From: an uncultured Nitrospina sp.
Lineage (GTDB): Bacteria; Nitrospinota; Nitrospinia; Nitrospinales; VA-1
Assembly: GCA_937891765.1 (NCBI GenBank)
Contig: CALAGQ010000043.1
Coordinates: 1 to 49,801, forward strand
Direction of reading: 5' to 3'
Length of the DNA stretch: 49,801 bases
The position numbers were made by a program, and so were the translations under genes. The notes under the pieces are model-generated. The model ran no database searches. It was not told the origin of the DNA and saw nothing but the letters and a program-made list of their open reading frames with translations. Positions 35,535 through 44,047 of this stretch are shown in pieces (position 1 is the first letter of the stretch; every line of letters begins with the position of its first letter).

Positions 35535-37294
35535 CAGTCAAAAACTCAAAAGCTTCCCAGGCAACGTTTGCCTACTGCCTGCTAATCTCTTTACTTGGAA
35601 TTTTGATTTTCGCCAATCATCTCAACAATCCCTTCCAGTTTGATAGCGTGGCCTACATCACCAATAACGCAACATTACAACATCCGGAAACTCTGCTGAC
35701 CTTTGAGTTCTGGCACAAAGCGTTCCTAGCGCGTGGCCTGCTACAAATGTCCGTAGCCCTCAACACTTATCTCGATGGCTTTCAACCCTTTGGGTATCAT
35801 GTCCTCAACCTCGCCTTTCATATTTTAAATGCCCTGCTTCTCTTTTTCGTATTGGAAAAAGCCTTTCGGCGTTTCGGTTTTAATGCAATGGGTTGGGAGG
35901 ATAAAAGATTTCGTACCATTTCGTTTTTTGCCGCGGTTTTATTTCTTTGCCATCCGATTCAAACAGAATCTGTTATTTACATCATGAGCCGTTCGGAGGT
36001 CATGGCCTCAACCTTTTACCTTATTGGATTTCTATTGTTTCAACAATTATTGGAACGACCCACAACCTCGCGCCTGCAATATGGTTTTTATTTTCTTACC
36101 ATTTTTTTAATTGCTCTGTTAGGTTTTACCGTAAAACAGATTATCGCGACCCTACCCGCCGTAATGCTCTTCTACTATTTTTCCAGTTGCCCCGATCATT
36201 CCCCGGCCTGGCAATTTTTAAAAAAATGGAAGTGGTCGATTTTAGGCATCTTATCCACAACTGCCGGCCTTTTGTTTTATAAGCTCCTTACGGATGAGTC
36301 GTTTCTTATCGGTCCTTCACGGACTGAGGAGATGGTCGGCAGAGCCAAGTACATGCTCAGTCAACCGGGTACAATCATTTTTTATTATTTGAAAAAACTG
36401 TTGTTTCCCATCAACCTCAACATTGATCCCGACATAGAGGTTGTCACAAGTTTTTTATCTTGGAGCTTTTTAGTCCCGTCACTTTGCATCGTTCTTCTGC
36501 TGGTCGGTTCCCTTAAAATATTTAAAAGTCGGTTTATTTTCTTTTTCCTGTGCTGGTTTTTTATCATTCTTTCTCCATCCTCTTCCATCGTCACCCTGCA
36601 CGATCTGGCTGCGGAACACCGAATCTATCTCGCCTCTGCGGGAATTTTCATTCTATTGACTTACGCAGCCTCGGAAGTGGCCTACAAATGGAGTAAAACC
36701 CAACCATTACAAATCGTTGTTATTTTTTGTGTTGTCGTGGGGGCTCTGGGAATTTTGACCATGAAGCGAAACACCGTCTGGCATTCGGAGCTATCGCTCT
36801 GGCAAGACACCTATCAGAAATCACCTCATAAAGTGCGTCCTCTTATTAACCTTGCGCGAGCTCACAGCCTGGAAGGGGACGCCGAAAAGGCCATAAAATA
36901 TTATGAGGAAGCCTTGCTTCAAAGACCTCAGGTTTTTGCCGCCAATTATAATTTGGGGGATCTTTATTTGAACAAGGGGTTGGTGCCTGATGCCCTCCAA
37001 CATTTTCTTCTGGCAAGCCAGGTCGAACCGGAAATTCCCGAATCCTTTGCCAAACTCGGCGAAATTTATTTATCGCAAAAAAAGTTTGAGCTGGCGGATT
37101 CCTATTTTAGACGTGCCGTGGAGCTCAACCCCCAGTATTCTCTGGTATTCAAAAACCTGGGCATCGTGAATTTTTATCACCTCAAGAAGCCGAAGCGGGG
37201 CTTGGCCTATTTCTCCCGCTCCCTGACTCTGGATCCGGACCAGCCCGAGGCCGACAAAATCCGCCAACTTCTGGCGAAGCACTCGGCTCAGTAG
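35531..37294 (+). CDS. TMTC-like GT-C membrane protein with TPRs (third, altered motif)
   Basis: A 587-residue paralogue with ATGA overlap to the preceding gene. The first loop reads FQFDSVAYITNN, so the second acidic residue of the DD pair is Ser. HPIQTESVIYIMSRSEVMAS and SIVTLHDLAAEHRIYLASA correspond to the other two. TPRs run from about residue 425 (RPLINLARAHSLEGDAEKA, PESFAKLGEIYLSQKKFELA). It is the shortest of the three. Loss of the acidic residue suggests altered or absent catalysis, perhaps as a partner subunit; this is inference. No terminator is evident before the tRNA. Confidence 0.82.
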   Translation: MTVKNSKASQATFAYCLLISLLGILIFANHLNNPFQFDSVAYITNNATLQHPETLLTFEFWHKAFLARGLLQMSVALNTYLDGFQPFGYHVLNLAFHILNALLLFFVLEKAFRRFGFNAMGWEDKRFRTISFFAAVLFLCHPIQTESVIYIMSRSEVMASTFYLIGFLLFQQLLERPTTSRLQYGFYFLTIFLIALLGFTVKQIIATLPAVMLFYYFSSCPDHSPAWQFLKKWKWSILGILSTTAGLLFYKLLTDESFLIGPSRTEEMVGRAKYMLSQPGTIIFYYLKKLLFPINLNIDPDIEVVTSFLSWSFLVPSLCIVLLLVGSLKIFKSRFIFFFLCWFFIILSPSSSIVTLHDLAAEHRIYLASAGIFILLTYAASEVAYKWSKTQPLQIVVIFCVVVGALGILTMKRNTVWHSELSLWQDTYQKSPHKVRPLINLARAHSLEGDAEKAIKYYEEALLQRPQVFAANYNLGDLYLNKGLVPDALQHFLLASQVEPEIPESFAKLGEIYLSQKKFELADSYFRRAVELNPQYSLVFKNLGIVNFYHLKKPKRGLAYFSRSLTLDPDQPEADKIRQLLAKHSAQ

Positions 37295-37401
37295 CCCAGG
37301 ACGATAAACTCTAGTAACCCCCCAGACCAGCCACTGAAAATTTTGCCAACTTTTCGAGGGTATGGTATATTTCCGCTTCAACAAGATCAAAGACCTAGAG
37401 T

Positions 37402-37488
37402 GCCGGAGTGGTGAAATTGGTAGACGCACAGGATTCAAAATCCTGCGAGGGCAACCTCGTGTCGGTTCGATTCCGACCTCCGGCACCA
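37402..37488 (+). tRNA. tRNA-Leu (CAA)
   Basis: An 87-base class II tRNA with acceptor stem GCCGGAG/CTCCGGC, anticodon loop TTCAAAA (CAA), variable-arm hairpin CGAGGGCAACCTCG, T-loop GTCGGTTCGATTCCGAC and an encoded CCA end. It lies between the TMTC operon and the O-antigen-ligase-like gene. Part of the sequence downstream is repeat A9, not an attachment-site duplication. Confidence 0.96.
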
Positions 37489-37494
37489 CCTCTC

Positions 37495-37575
37495 CTCTCG
37501 CCGGAGGGGCAGATAACAATAATCTGTCAAGCCTAGAAAACAATTGCTAGCAGTAAGAAGCCATTGCCCACAGGG
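37495..37575 (+). repeat. Family A palindromic repeat, copy A9 (diverged)
   Basis: CCGGAGGGGCAGATAACAAT opens it and the core reads CTGTCAAGCCTAGAAAACAA, then TTGCTAGCAGTAAGAAGCC and ATTGCCCACAGGG. It resembles the second half of copy A11. It lies between tRNA-Leu and the O-antigen-ligase-like gene. Confidence 0.6.
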
Positions 37576-37576
37576 T

Positions 37577-39298
37577 TCAGGGTTCTGCCCTGGACCATTT
37601 TTTCTCAAGAGTTTTCAGGCCAATTAATGCCTCCTTCATGTGTCTCGGATCCTTCATAGTCCTTATATAATCTTTTTTCGCTTCAGCATAATTTCCCTGA
37701 TAAACTCTGGTCTCAGCCAATATCAAATATGTTCTCAAAGAATTAGGGCTTCGTCTAATCGCTTCATTAAAATCATTTTCTGCATGCGTTAGGCTCTGGT
37801 CATTTTTAGATTGCAAATACTTTTCCAGATGGGCAATGCCAGACCAGTAGTGAGGCCTTCCACATTGACTACAAATTTCCTTTGCCCGTTCAGAATGTTC
37901 AAGTATCTCTTCCACCGTCTTGGCAAATAGAATATCGTGGTCAATAATTTCGTTATAACGGTAGTATTGCACTATCTTAAAAGCTCCCAGCACAATGATA
38001 ATGATAACTGCTTTTGGCCAAAAACCTTTATTAATAGAAGTAAGCGCCCCTTTTTTTTGACCCCGGGATTCCCGACTCAGCACCTCCACCGAAATAATGA
38101 GGAACACAAAATAATAAATAAAATTTGATATCAGCCAATTGTATTCACTGATATTGTGAATAAGAAAACCAGTTAAAGAAATCGCAATATAAAAATTTAT
38201 TTCCACCGCATCAGCGCTCCCCTTTTGGAAAATGCGTCTCAGGGTTGAGAACAAAGCGGCCAGACAAGTCATCAGAAGTCCAAGTCCTATGAGCCCCGTA
38301 TCTGATGCGGTTTGCAGATATATATTGTGCGCGTGCGTGGGAAGGTATCTAAACGCTGCCTGTGTCTGCGGATACAATTCCTCAAATGTCCATAGACCGC
38401 TTCCCAACAACCAATGTTCAAGAAAAATTTGCCAAGCACCCAACCAGAACATCAAACGGATCCCGACATGACTGGATACCCAGGCATCCATTGTTTCGGG
38501 CTCAGCCAACTGTGTCATCGGTGTTAATAGATTTGGTTCCAGAACGAGGTATTTCAGACCAAAATAAACTAAAACGGAAGTCAATGCTGCAATCCCCACT
38601 AACTTGGCCTGATCGGGTTTTTTGATAATCAGGAAACGCCAAATAGTTGTAACAATTTGCAAGCCTGCAATCAATTGTCCGGCTTGCGAACCTGAAAAAC
38701 CCAATGAAACCAGAGTAAATATCCAAGCAAGGCCTATTAAATTTTTTGAAAATGCGCTCGAGACTCTGAAATACCAATACAAACCAATGGGAACATGAAT
38801 CAACAAATAACCTGCAAAAAAATTTGGGTTTGTGAAAAGGGCTTGGGATGCTGGAAGGCCGCTCAAGTTTATCGACATTAAAATTGGGAAAAACTGTTCT
38901 ACAATTCCAGAAGTGGCAATAATTCCGGAAAATATAAAGACACCGAAAAGTGCTTTTTTTACTGAGTCAGTATTTTGTAAGAAATATGTCAGGGCTATCC
39001 CTAAAAATAAAGCACTAAGGGTCTTCAAGGTCGGATACAAACTCAAATCGGCATTGGAAGAAAAATAAAAATTTATTGCGGAATAAATCAAAAATAAAAT
39101 TAGCGCAATCGGTAAGACACTCAGCCCAAAATCTTCAAGTCTTTTCTCTCTATGCAACAGAAAGGCCATACATAAAAATGCCAAGGAGAGGAAAGCTATC
39201 AAGGCATTTATGTGGTCTATGTTTTTGAGAAGATAAGCATTCTCGCAACCCAAAAACACAATGACCATTAAATAAATTATGGAAAATGCCTGCAACAT
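37577..39298 (-). CDS. O-antigen-ligase-like (Wzy_C) membrane protein with TPR tail
   Basis: A 573-residue protein with about twelve transmembrane helices. The Wzy_C region is around residues 270-330: GIRLMFWLGAWQIFLEHWLLG, then a large loop with the conserved THAHNIYLQ. A C-terminal soluble part (from about residue 450) has TPR-like helices (NDFNEAIRRSPNSL, AEAKKDYIRTM). Relatives include WaaL, Wzy polymerases and pilin O-oligosaccharyltransferases (PilO/PglL). Proximity to pilin genes makes the last attractive, but sequence alone does not separate these. AGGGG lies ten bases before the ATG. Confidence 0.82.
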   Translation of the reverse strand: MLQAFSIIYLMVIVFLGCENAYLLKNIDHINALIAFLSLAFLCMAFLLHREKRLEDFGLSVLPIALILFLIYSAINFYFSSNADLSLYPTLKTLSALFLGIALTYFLQNTDSVKKALFGVFIFSGIIATSGIVEQFFPILMSINLSGLPASQALFTNPNFFAGYLLIHVPIGLYWYFRVSSAFSKNLIGLAWIFTLVSLGFSGSQAGQLIAGLQIVTTIWRFLIIKKPDQAKLVGIAALTSVLVYFGLKYLVLEPNLLTPMTQLAEPETMDAWVSSHVGIRLMFWLGAWQIFLEHWLLGSGLWTFEELYPQTQAAFRYLPTHAHNIYLQTASDTGLIGLGLLMTCLAALFSTLRRIFQKGSADAVEINFYIAISLTGFLIHNISEYNWLISNFIYYFVFLIISVEVLSRESRGQKKGALTSINKGFWPKAVIIIIVLGAFKIVQYYRYNEIIDHDILFAKTVEEILEHSERAKEICSQCGRPHYWSGIAHLEKYLQSKNDQSLTHAENDFNEAIRRSPNSLRTYLILAETRVYQGNYAEAKKDYIRTMKDPRHMKEALIGLKTLEKKWSRAEP

Positions 39299-39412
39299 AT
39301 TGAAGAGACCCCTGATAATTTAAAACTTTATGTGCTTAAAATTTGTCTTCTTTTTAAAAACATACGGCGCAAGAATAGAAATATTTGAGATCATTTAAAG
39401 TTCGCCTGACCT

Positions 39413-41893
39413 TTAGGGCGAGAGAGGGGACATTTTTTTCATTTTTCTCCTTCCCCATAAAGCGTAAACCCCAAATGATAGTACCGTTGTCAGGCTGATT
39501 GCCAACCCCAACTTGAAGGAAAGAGGGTCATATTTAAAGCGGACCTGATGCTCTCCCGCTTCGATAATAATGGCGCGAAACAAATAATTGGCCCGGAAGA
39601 TTTCTACTTCCTTACCATCCACATAGGATTTCCATCCCGGATAATAACTGTCACTCAAAAACAGGAATTGACGATTTTTAGAATTCACCGTGAGATCAAC
39701 CGTATTACTCTTATATGAATCTATCTGAACCGGTTCCTGTTTTTGGGGATCCCTCACCTCATTGCATGAAAAATCCTTCGGTTCCGCATCCAGCAATACT
39801 ACTTTTTCCGGATCAAAGTTTTCACTCTTCAGGGTTTCTTGATATTCGCTATCGGAGTTTATGACCTTACATTTGGGGACCAGAAATGTGTGCGGAAGCA
39901 CTTTTTTATTTTCATATACTTTTGCGATAGCATATTTTTCGAACTCCTCTCTTTCTTGTGGTTCCTGTGGGATCCGACCATTAGCCTGGACCAGCTTAAA
40001 GTCTGAAGAAGTGATTGGTGCAACGGATACTACATATTTAACATTCATCATATTGAGCAAATTATTGCTGTCAGAAGCTGGTACGGATTCTACATATTTA
40101 AAGTTAATAATATCGGGCGATTTTATACTGCCTGGACCTGACGACTTGTCTATCAAACTCATTAAATTTTCCCAGCGTCTCTGTTTGGTAACCTCCCACC
40201 CGCCCACATGAAGAATGCGCTGGTTACCCAGTAGGCCCAGAACCAGTTTTTCTTTGTTAGCATCGAGTTTGTTTTGGTCTGCTTTAATCAGGCTTTCCGC
40301 AGTTCTTGTTTCTGAGTTCACAAAAACTCTAAACAGTCCGGGGTCAGACATAACAAAGTTGGCGTTTTCACCTCTTTTCTGGATTTTTTCAAAGCTGTCT
40401 TTGTTATAAAAATTGAAATGCGCAAAAAATAAATCCAGAACAAGAAGGGTTATCAGGGCCGCAAGTGTGAAGGGTTTTTGAAATTTAGGTTTGGAGTACA
40501 GAAACAAACCCAGGCAAAAAAGGCTGGTAAGACCCAGAAAACGTTTAAAATTGAAAATATTGATCTCGGTTTCGTTGTAGTCGGGGTAATCCCAGCCTAT
40601 TGCTTTTAAATAGGCGGTAACAGGTTCGTTAAATAAATTTAAAATGCCAAATGCGATCATGCAGAAAAACCCAAGAGACAAGATATTGCGCACCCATCTT
40701 TGGCCTTCAAGGTTCTTTTCTGCCAATTCTTTTTTAAAATAGTCGTAGCCCAACCCCGCCGCTATGGAAAGGATTAAAATCGCCAGAAAGATGAATTTAA
40801 CCGGATAACGCAGTTTGTGGAAAAACGGCAGATAATCATAAAGGAAATGATGGAATAATGTGTTGTTACCCATCGCCAGCCCCAGGGAAATGAAAAATAG
40901 CAGCAGGAATCCCTGTGCCCGCCGATCCCATTTTTTTAAAAAGAATGCCGCCAGAATATAAGGGATTCCTCCCATATAAATTGTTTTCAACCAGTTCTGG
41001 TAGGCCCAGTATTCTTTAATATCCGTTGCCAGACCATATTGGTCGGGCAGGAAAAACTCAATCAGGTCGAAAGGGTGTAAAGACCAAGTCCCTGCTTCCT
41101 TATAAGAGAGACCCTCTGAGCGGATAGAAAGTTGGGAGACCTCCAGAAAAGGAAGTAACTGAATGGCCGACAAACCAAAAAAGACCACACAGCAAGTGGC
41201 AAAGAAAAACAAGCGACGACGAGTTTGTATTAAGCTATTTTGGCCCAGTACAAGTTCTGGAAACAAGGTCAGAAAAAAAGCCGCTCCGAACGTCAGGTAA
41301 CAGACTTCTACGCCACCACCCAGAAACATCAGCGTGCCAACGACTCCCGAAAAAACGGCGTGACTGATGCGGTTATTTTTTATCGCTGAAAAATAACAGA
41401 GATAAAACAGCGGCACCCAGGTGACCGAGAGCAAAGTGCTCAGCAAATTGTGTACCGAGATCAGATAACCTGAGAGCATGAACGCGACAGCTGAAATGAC
41501 CGCCGCTCCCTGGCTTGCCTTCATGCCCCGAAGTAGTAAATAGGTAAAAATACCGCTCAGGGCAAAATGCAGTTCTATGTTTAAATTGAAGGCCCAATTG
41601 AAAGGCAGGAATAAATAAAGAACGCTGAAGGGGTAGATCACCCCAGGTTGCAGAGTAGCAAATAGGGGGTGACCGTTAAAATAGTAGGGATTCCATAAAG
41701 GAAAAACGAAGTTTTTGACTTCTTCGACCCAAAATTGTCGAGGAGGGATGAAATAAAACAAAAGGTCCCGTTCAATGAACAGGGACCCCCTTATATCTCC
41801 AAAATAAAACACCGCCAGAACCGCCAGGAACCCTATCGGCCAAATACGCCTGAGAAAGATAGCAATTCCCCTTTTTAAAAAAGGCTCACACAA
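39413..41893 (-). CDS. YfhO-like GT-C membrane protein
   Basis: An 826-residue protein with about twelve helices and a C-terminal soluble domain (about 500-790). The N-terminal loop IERDLLFYFIPPRQF and FVFPLWNPYYFNGHPL is typical of the YfhO family, which transfers or flips sugars on polyprenyl carriers. The C-terminal SDSYYPGWKSYVDGKEVEIF with AGEHQVRFKYDP is also a YfhO hallmark. The start is a TTG nine bases after the upstream pilin stop; no better in-frame start was found and the true N-terminus may differ. Close coupling to a pilin gene suggests a role in pilin modification. Confidence 0.82.
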   Translation of the reverse strand: MCEPFLKRGIAIFLRRIWPIGFLAVLAVFYFGDIRGSLFIERDLLFYFIPPRQFWVEEVKNFVFPLWNPYYFNGHPLFATLQPGVIYPFSVLYLFLPFNWAFNLNIELHFALSGIFTYLLLRGMKASQGAAVISAVAFMLSGYLISVHNLLSTLLSVTWVPLFYLCYFSAIKNNRISHAVFSGVVGTLMFLGGGVEVCYLTFGAAFFLTLFPELVLGQNSLIQTRRRLFFFATCCVVFFGLSAIQLLPFLEVSQLSIRSEGLSYKEAGTWSLHPFDLIEFFLPDQYGLATDIKEYWAYQNWLKTIYMGGIPYILAAFFLKKWDRRAQGFLLLFFISLGLAMGNNTLFHHFLYDYLPFFHKLRYPVKFIFLAILILSIAAGLGYDYFKKELAEKNLEGQRWVRNILSLGFFCMIAFGILNLFNEPVTAYLKAIGWDYPDYNETEINIFNFKRFLGLTSLFCLGLFLYSKPKFQKPFTLAALITLLVLDLFFAHFNFYNKDSFEKIQKRGENANFVMSDPGLFRVFVNSETRTAESLIKADQNKLDANKEKLVLGLLGNQRILHVGGWEVTKQRRWENLMSLIDKSSGPGSIKSPDIINFKYVESVPASDSNNLLNMMNVKYVVSVAPITSSDFKLVQANGRIPQEPQEREEFEKYAIAKVYENKKVLPHTFLVPKCKVINSDSEYQETLKSENFDPEKVVLLDAEPKDFSCNEVRDPQKQEPVQIDSYKSNTVDLTVNSKNRQFLFLSDSYYPGWKSYVDGKEVEIFRANYLFRAIIIEAGEHQVRFKYDPLSFKLGLAISLTTVLSFGVYALWGRRKMKKMSPLSP

Positions 41894-41902
41894 AGAAAAT
41901 TC

Positions 41903-42292
41903 TTAGAAACCTGTAGCTTCCGAAACCGTAGCCGCATTGATCCCAGTATCGGTACCATTATTGTCCGTATAGGTCCAATTATACAAGCTAGAGTTGATGG
42001 TGGCCGTGATTACACCAGCAGCGGTCCCAAGCGTAACACCGGAGACATCAACATTAGCGACAACCGAACCAATGGCATAGGTGCTAGCAGGAGTTATAAG
42101 TTTGCGTGCGTGCAACATGGTGATCGTGCCCCGCAGAGCCCCAGTGACTCCCTTTGCCACACTCTTCCTAGCATCGCCCTGCAAGTCAACAAATTTGGGA
42201 ATAGCAACTGCGGCCAAGATACCCAAAATGACGATGACCATGACCAGCTCAATGAGGGTGAAACCTTTGTTATTGTTAATACGGTTTTTCAT
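41903..42292 (-). CDS. Type IV pilin-like protein (major pilin candidate)
   Basis: A 129-residue prepilin. The leader MKNRINNNKG is followed by FTLIELVMVIVILGILAAVAIP, so PilD cleavage is between Gly10 and Phe11 and Glu5 of the mature chain is present. The remainder is a small domain (about 95 residues) with a Thr/Ser-rich, Asn-rich end (NNGTDTGINAATVSEATG). The ATG at 42292 is chosen for the strong AAAGGAGA before it; an earlier in-frame start at 42319 is less likely. It is followed at nine bases by the YfhO-like gene. Confidence 0.9.
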   Translation of the reverse strand: MKNRINNNKGFTLIELVMVIVILGILAAVAIPKFVDLQGDARKSVAKGVTGALRGTITMLHARKLITPASTYAIGSVVANVDVSGVTLGTAAGVITATINSSLYNWTYTDNNGTDTGINAATVSEATGF

Positions 42293-42327
42293 TTTTGTTT
42301 CTCCTTTATATTCAACCACTTTCGAAT

Positions 42328-42356
42328 AAAATACTGGTAAATAACTGAAAAGTCAA
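42328..42356 (-). promoter_or_regulatory. Sigma-70-type promoter for pilin gene
   Basis: Minus strand TTGACT, 17 bases, TATTTT, about 36 bases before the pilin ATG. Confidence 0.45.
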
Positions 42357-42396
42357 GAGTTGTAATGATACTCATCCTGATTAAATGCAATTTTTC

Positions 42397-42412
42397 TGCC
42401 GAATTAATGCCA
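42397..42412 (-). promoter_or_regulatory. Possible sigma-54 promoter for pilin gene
   Basis: Minus strand TGGCATTAATTCGGCA has GG and GC separated by ten bases, as in -24/-12 promoters. The -12 TT is replaced by CG, so the match is partial. A PilR-type activator encoded nearby makes sigma-54 control plausible. Confidence 0.3.
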
Positions 42413-42610
42413 GTGGGCAAGTTTTTTCATACTTATTGGCCAAGGCCGCATAAAGCAGGTAAAATCAATGAAATTCTGAAATTTTTATTTTTATGCTGAA
42501 GGCAAAGAACACTTTGGCTTGCTGGAGGATCGCCCGGCGGGTAAATGGTTACCCGTTTTGTGGTTTCAGTTACCCGAATAAAACCCTATCTGAATATTAA
42601 ATACTACATT

Positions 42611-42775
42611 CGTCGTCGCGAGCGACTGAAAGGAGCGCGGCGATCCAGCACCGTAATGCGTTCTCATTAGCCTTCATGCTCTACAAAGCTGCTCTGGATT
42701 TACCCTTTCAGGGCAACGAGAGCTTAGGTAAAATATCACGGCTTCGTCGCAGTTGGCTCCTCGCAACGACGGGTC
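42611..42775. repeat. Family B palindromic repeat, copy B2 (expanded)
   Basis: The left arm CGTCGTCGCGAGCGACTGAA with GGCGATCCAG and the right arm GGCTTCGTCGCAGTTGGC with CTCGCAACGACG match copy B1 in reverse orientation. The centre is about 90 bp longer and partly unrelated. It lies downstream of the 42786-43400 gene and upstream of the pilin. Confidence 0.7.
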
Positions 42776-42785
42776 ACGCAACCTG

Positions 42786-43400
42786 TTACATCAAAGTCAT
42801 AAGCAAAACCACGACCAGATAGGTCGAGCCCAGAAATAAAAACAAGCCCACCAGAACATGGTTTTTCACGGCCCAGTCATCCAAGACAGTATAAACGGTA
42901 TCGGCGCCTTCTTTAATATGTTCGGTGGAGTAATGGGTGTCCAGCTTATGGCTGAGTCGCTCAAAAGTTTCTGGATTGATCAGAAGTAAAGCACAAGCCA
43001 GAGCGCCAACAAATGAAGTGAGCACCAACAACCACTGGATAAAAGTCACTCCGATTTCCCAGAATGTTTGCGCAGATTTTCCGGCAGGACTGACAACCAA
43101 AGCAATGAATTTGTCTGCATCAAAATCCAGCAGCAAATATTTCAAGGTGAAAAAAGCTCCGGCTAGAAACAGGCTTCCCACCCACCAACGATTTTTGAGC
43201 ATCAGGTCATGGGTATCAATGTGCCTGTCCAGGGTAGCATCCACCTTCTCGGTGGAAAACCAGGCATTGAACCGGCCATTGAGTTGCAGGGCCGCCTTGG
43301 GCTTAACCAAAAACAAAATGCTGTAACAAAATGCCCCCGCTACCAGAACAAAAGACAGGATTAGTGCAGACTCTATCAGTATTTCGTAAACAATATTCAT
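42786..43400 (-). CDS. Membrane protein of unknown function between pilin genes
   Basis: A 204-residue protein with about four transmembrane helices (residues about 8-33, 75-92, 118-142 and 182-203). A charged stretch FNAWFSTEKVDATLDRHIDTH lies in the first loop, and a similar HKLDTHYSTEHIKEGADTVY in the second, suggesting an internal duplication of a TM-plus-loop unit. I do not recognise the family. It is 26 bp after the 43427 pseudopilin gene and in line with the pilus genes, so a role in pilus assembly or in the inner membrane near it is possible. Confidence 0.7.
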   Translation of the reverse strand: MNIVYEILIESALILSFVLVAGAFCYSILFLVKPKAALQLNGRFNAWFSTEKVDATLDRHIDTHDLMLKNRWWVGSLFLAGAFFTLKYLLLDFDADKFIALVVSPAGKSAQTFWEIGVTFIQWLLVLTSFVGALACALLLINPETFERLSHKLDTHYSTEHIKEGADTVYTVLDDWAVKNHVLVGLFLFLGSTYLVVVLLMTLM

Positions 43401-43426
43401 GGCACCTTTCTCCAGATATCGTGGGG

Positions 43427-44047
43427 TTATCGAGTTTTCTTGAGTAATTCTTTTTCTGTCGGTACACCGCGCCGCTGTTTATCTGCGTCTGCTTCTTCTT
43501 TAGCGCTGCTAGCCTGGACCGTTTTCTTACCAATGATACCATTACTCGAATCGTAGGGCCATTTGACAATAGTCCCATCTTTTCTTTGGTGGTAAATGTC
43601 ACCAACTGATGTAAAATCTAACAGTGTGGTTCCTGCCTCTTCCGGCGTGATGGCACCTCCACCTCCCCCTACAAAAACCCAAACCTCTGCATCCTCGTCC
43701 TCCCCTGTGGGCTGGAAGCTTCTTCGACGATCATAACGCGTAGGAACTTTACTAAGATTAACAAAAGGATCATCAGGAAACTTGGCAGCTACACCCTCTA
43801 ACAAGTCATTGCCAAAATTATTAATCAGGTTGGAACGCAGTACATCAATAGTCCTGTCTTCAGCGGTGATTTCCGCCCGCTCCGCGGCGACTATCATCTT
43901 ATTCGTTGCGATGGAAGCCAGTATGCCTATCATGAGGAGCACCAAAACCAACTCTATAAGGGTGAAACCGTCTTCTTTATCTGCCCGATTTAAAAAAGTC
44001 TTCATTTGCTTAGATCGCTTTTCAGGGTTCATAACTAAAGAGGGCAT
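43427..44047 (-). CDS. Prepilin-like/pseudopilin protein
   Basis: About 206 residues. The class III signal is KEDG followed by FTLIELVLVLLMIGILASIATNKM with Glu5 present. The soluble part includes DDPFVNLSKVPTRYDRRRSF, then EVWVFVGGGGGAITPEEAG, and ends in a charged tail (KEEADADKQRRGV). It looks like a minor pilin or GspG/H-type subunit. The start is uncertain: ATG 44047 overlaps the pilC stop (TAATG), while ATG 44032 and 44005 give shorter leaders, the last a 13-residue one. None has a strong Shine-Dalgarno. It follows pilC directly and precedes the membrane protein gene. Confidence 0.78.
   Translation of the reverse strand: MPSLVMNPEKRSKQMKTFLNRADKEDGFTLIELVLVLLMIGILASIATNKMIVAAERAEITAEDRTIDVLRSNLINNFGNDLLEGVAAKFPDDPFVNLSKVPTRYDRRRSFQPTGEDEDAEVWVFVGGGGGAITPEEAGTTLLDFTSVGDIYHQRKDGTIVKWPYDSSNGIIGKKTVQASSAKEEADADKQRRGVPTEKELLKKTR

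Larger units (their letters stand above)
42293..42785. other. Pilin upstream region with repeat B2
   Basis: A 493-bp region without a gene. It contains two candidate promoters for the pilin gene (42328-42356 and 42397-42412) and, at its right, the long family B copy at 42611-42775. The stretch between about 42430 and 42600 shows nothing I can identify. Confidence 0.5.

Noticed and set aside
37402..37575. Integration site at the tRNA-Leu gene
   Set aside because: No integrase and no duplicated tRNA 3' end was found; the downstream sequence is a family A repeat.
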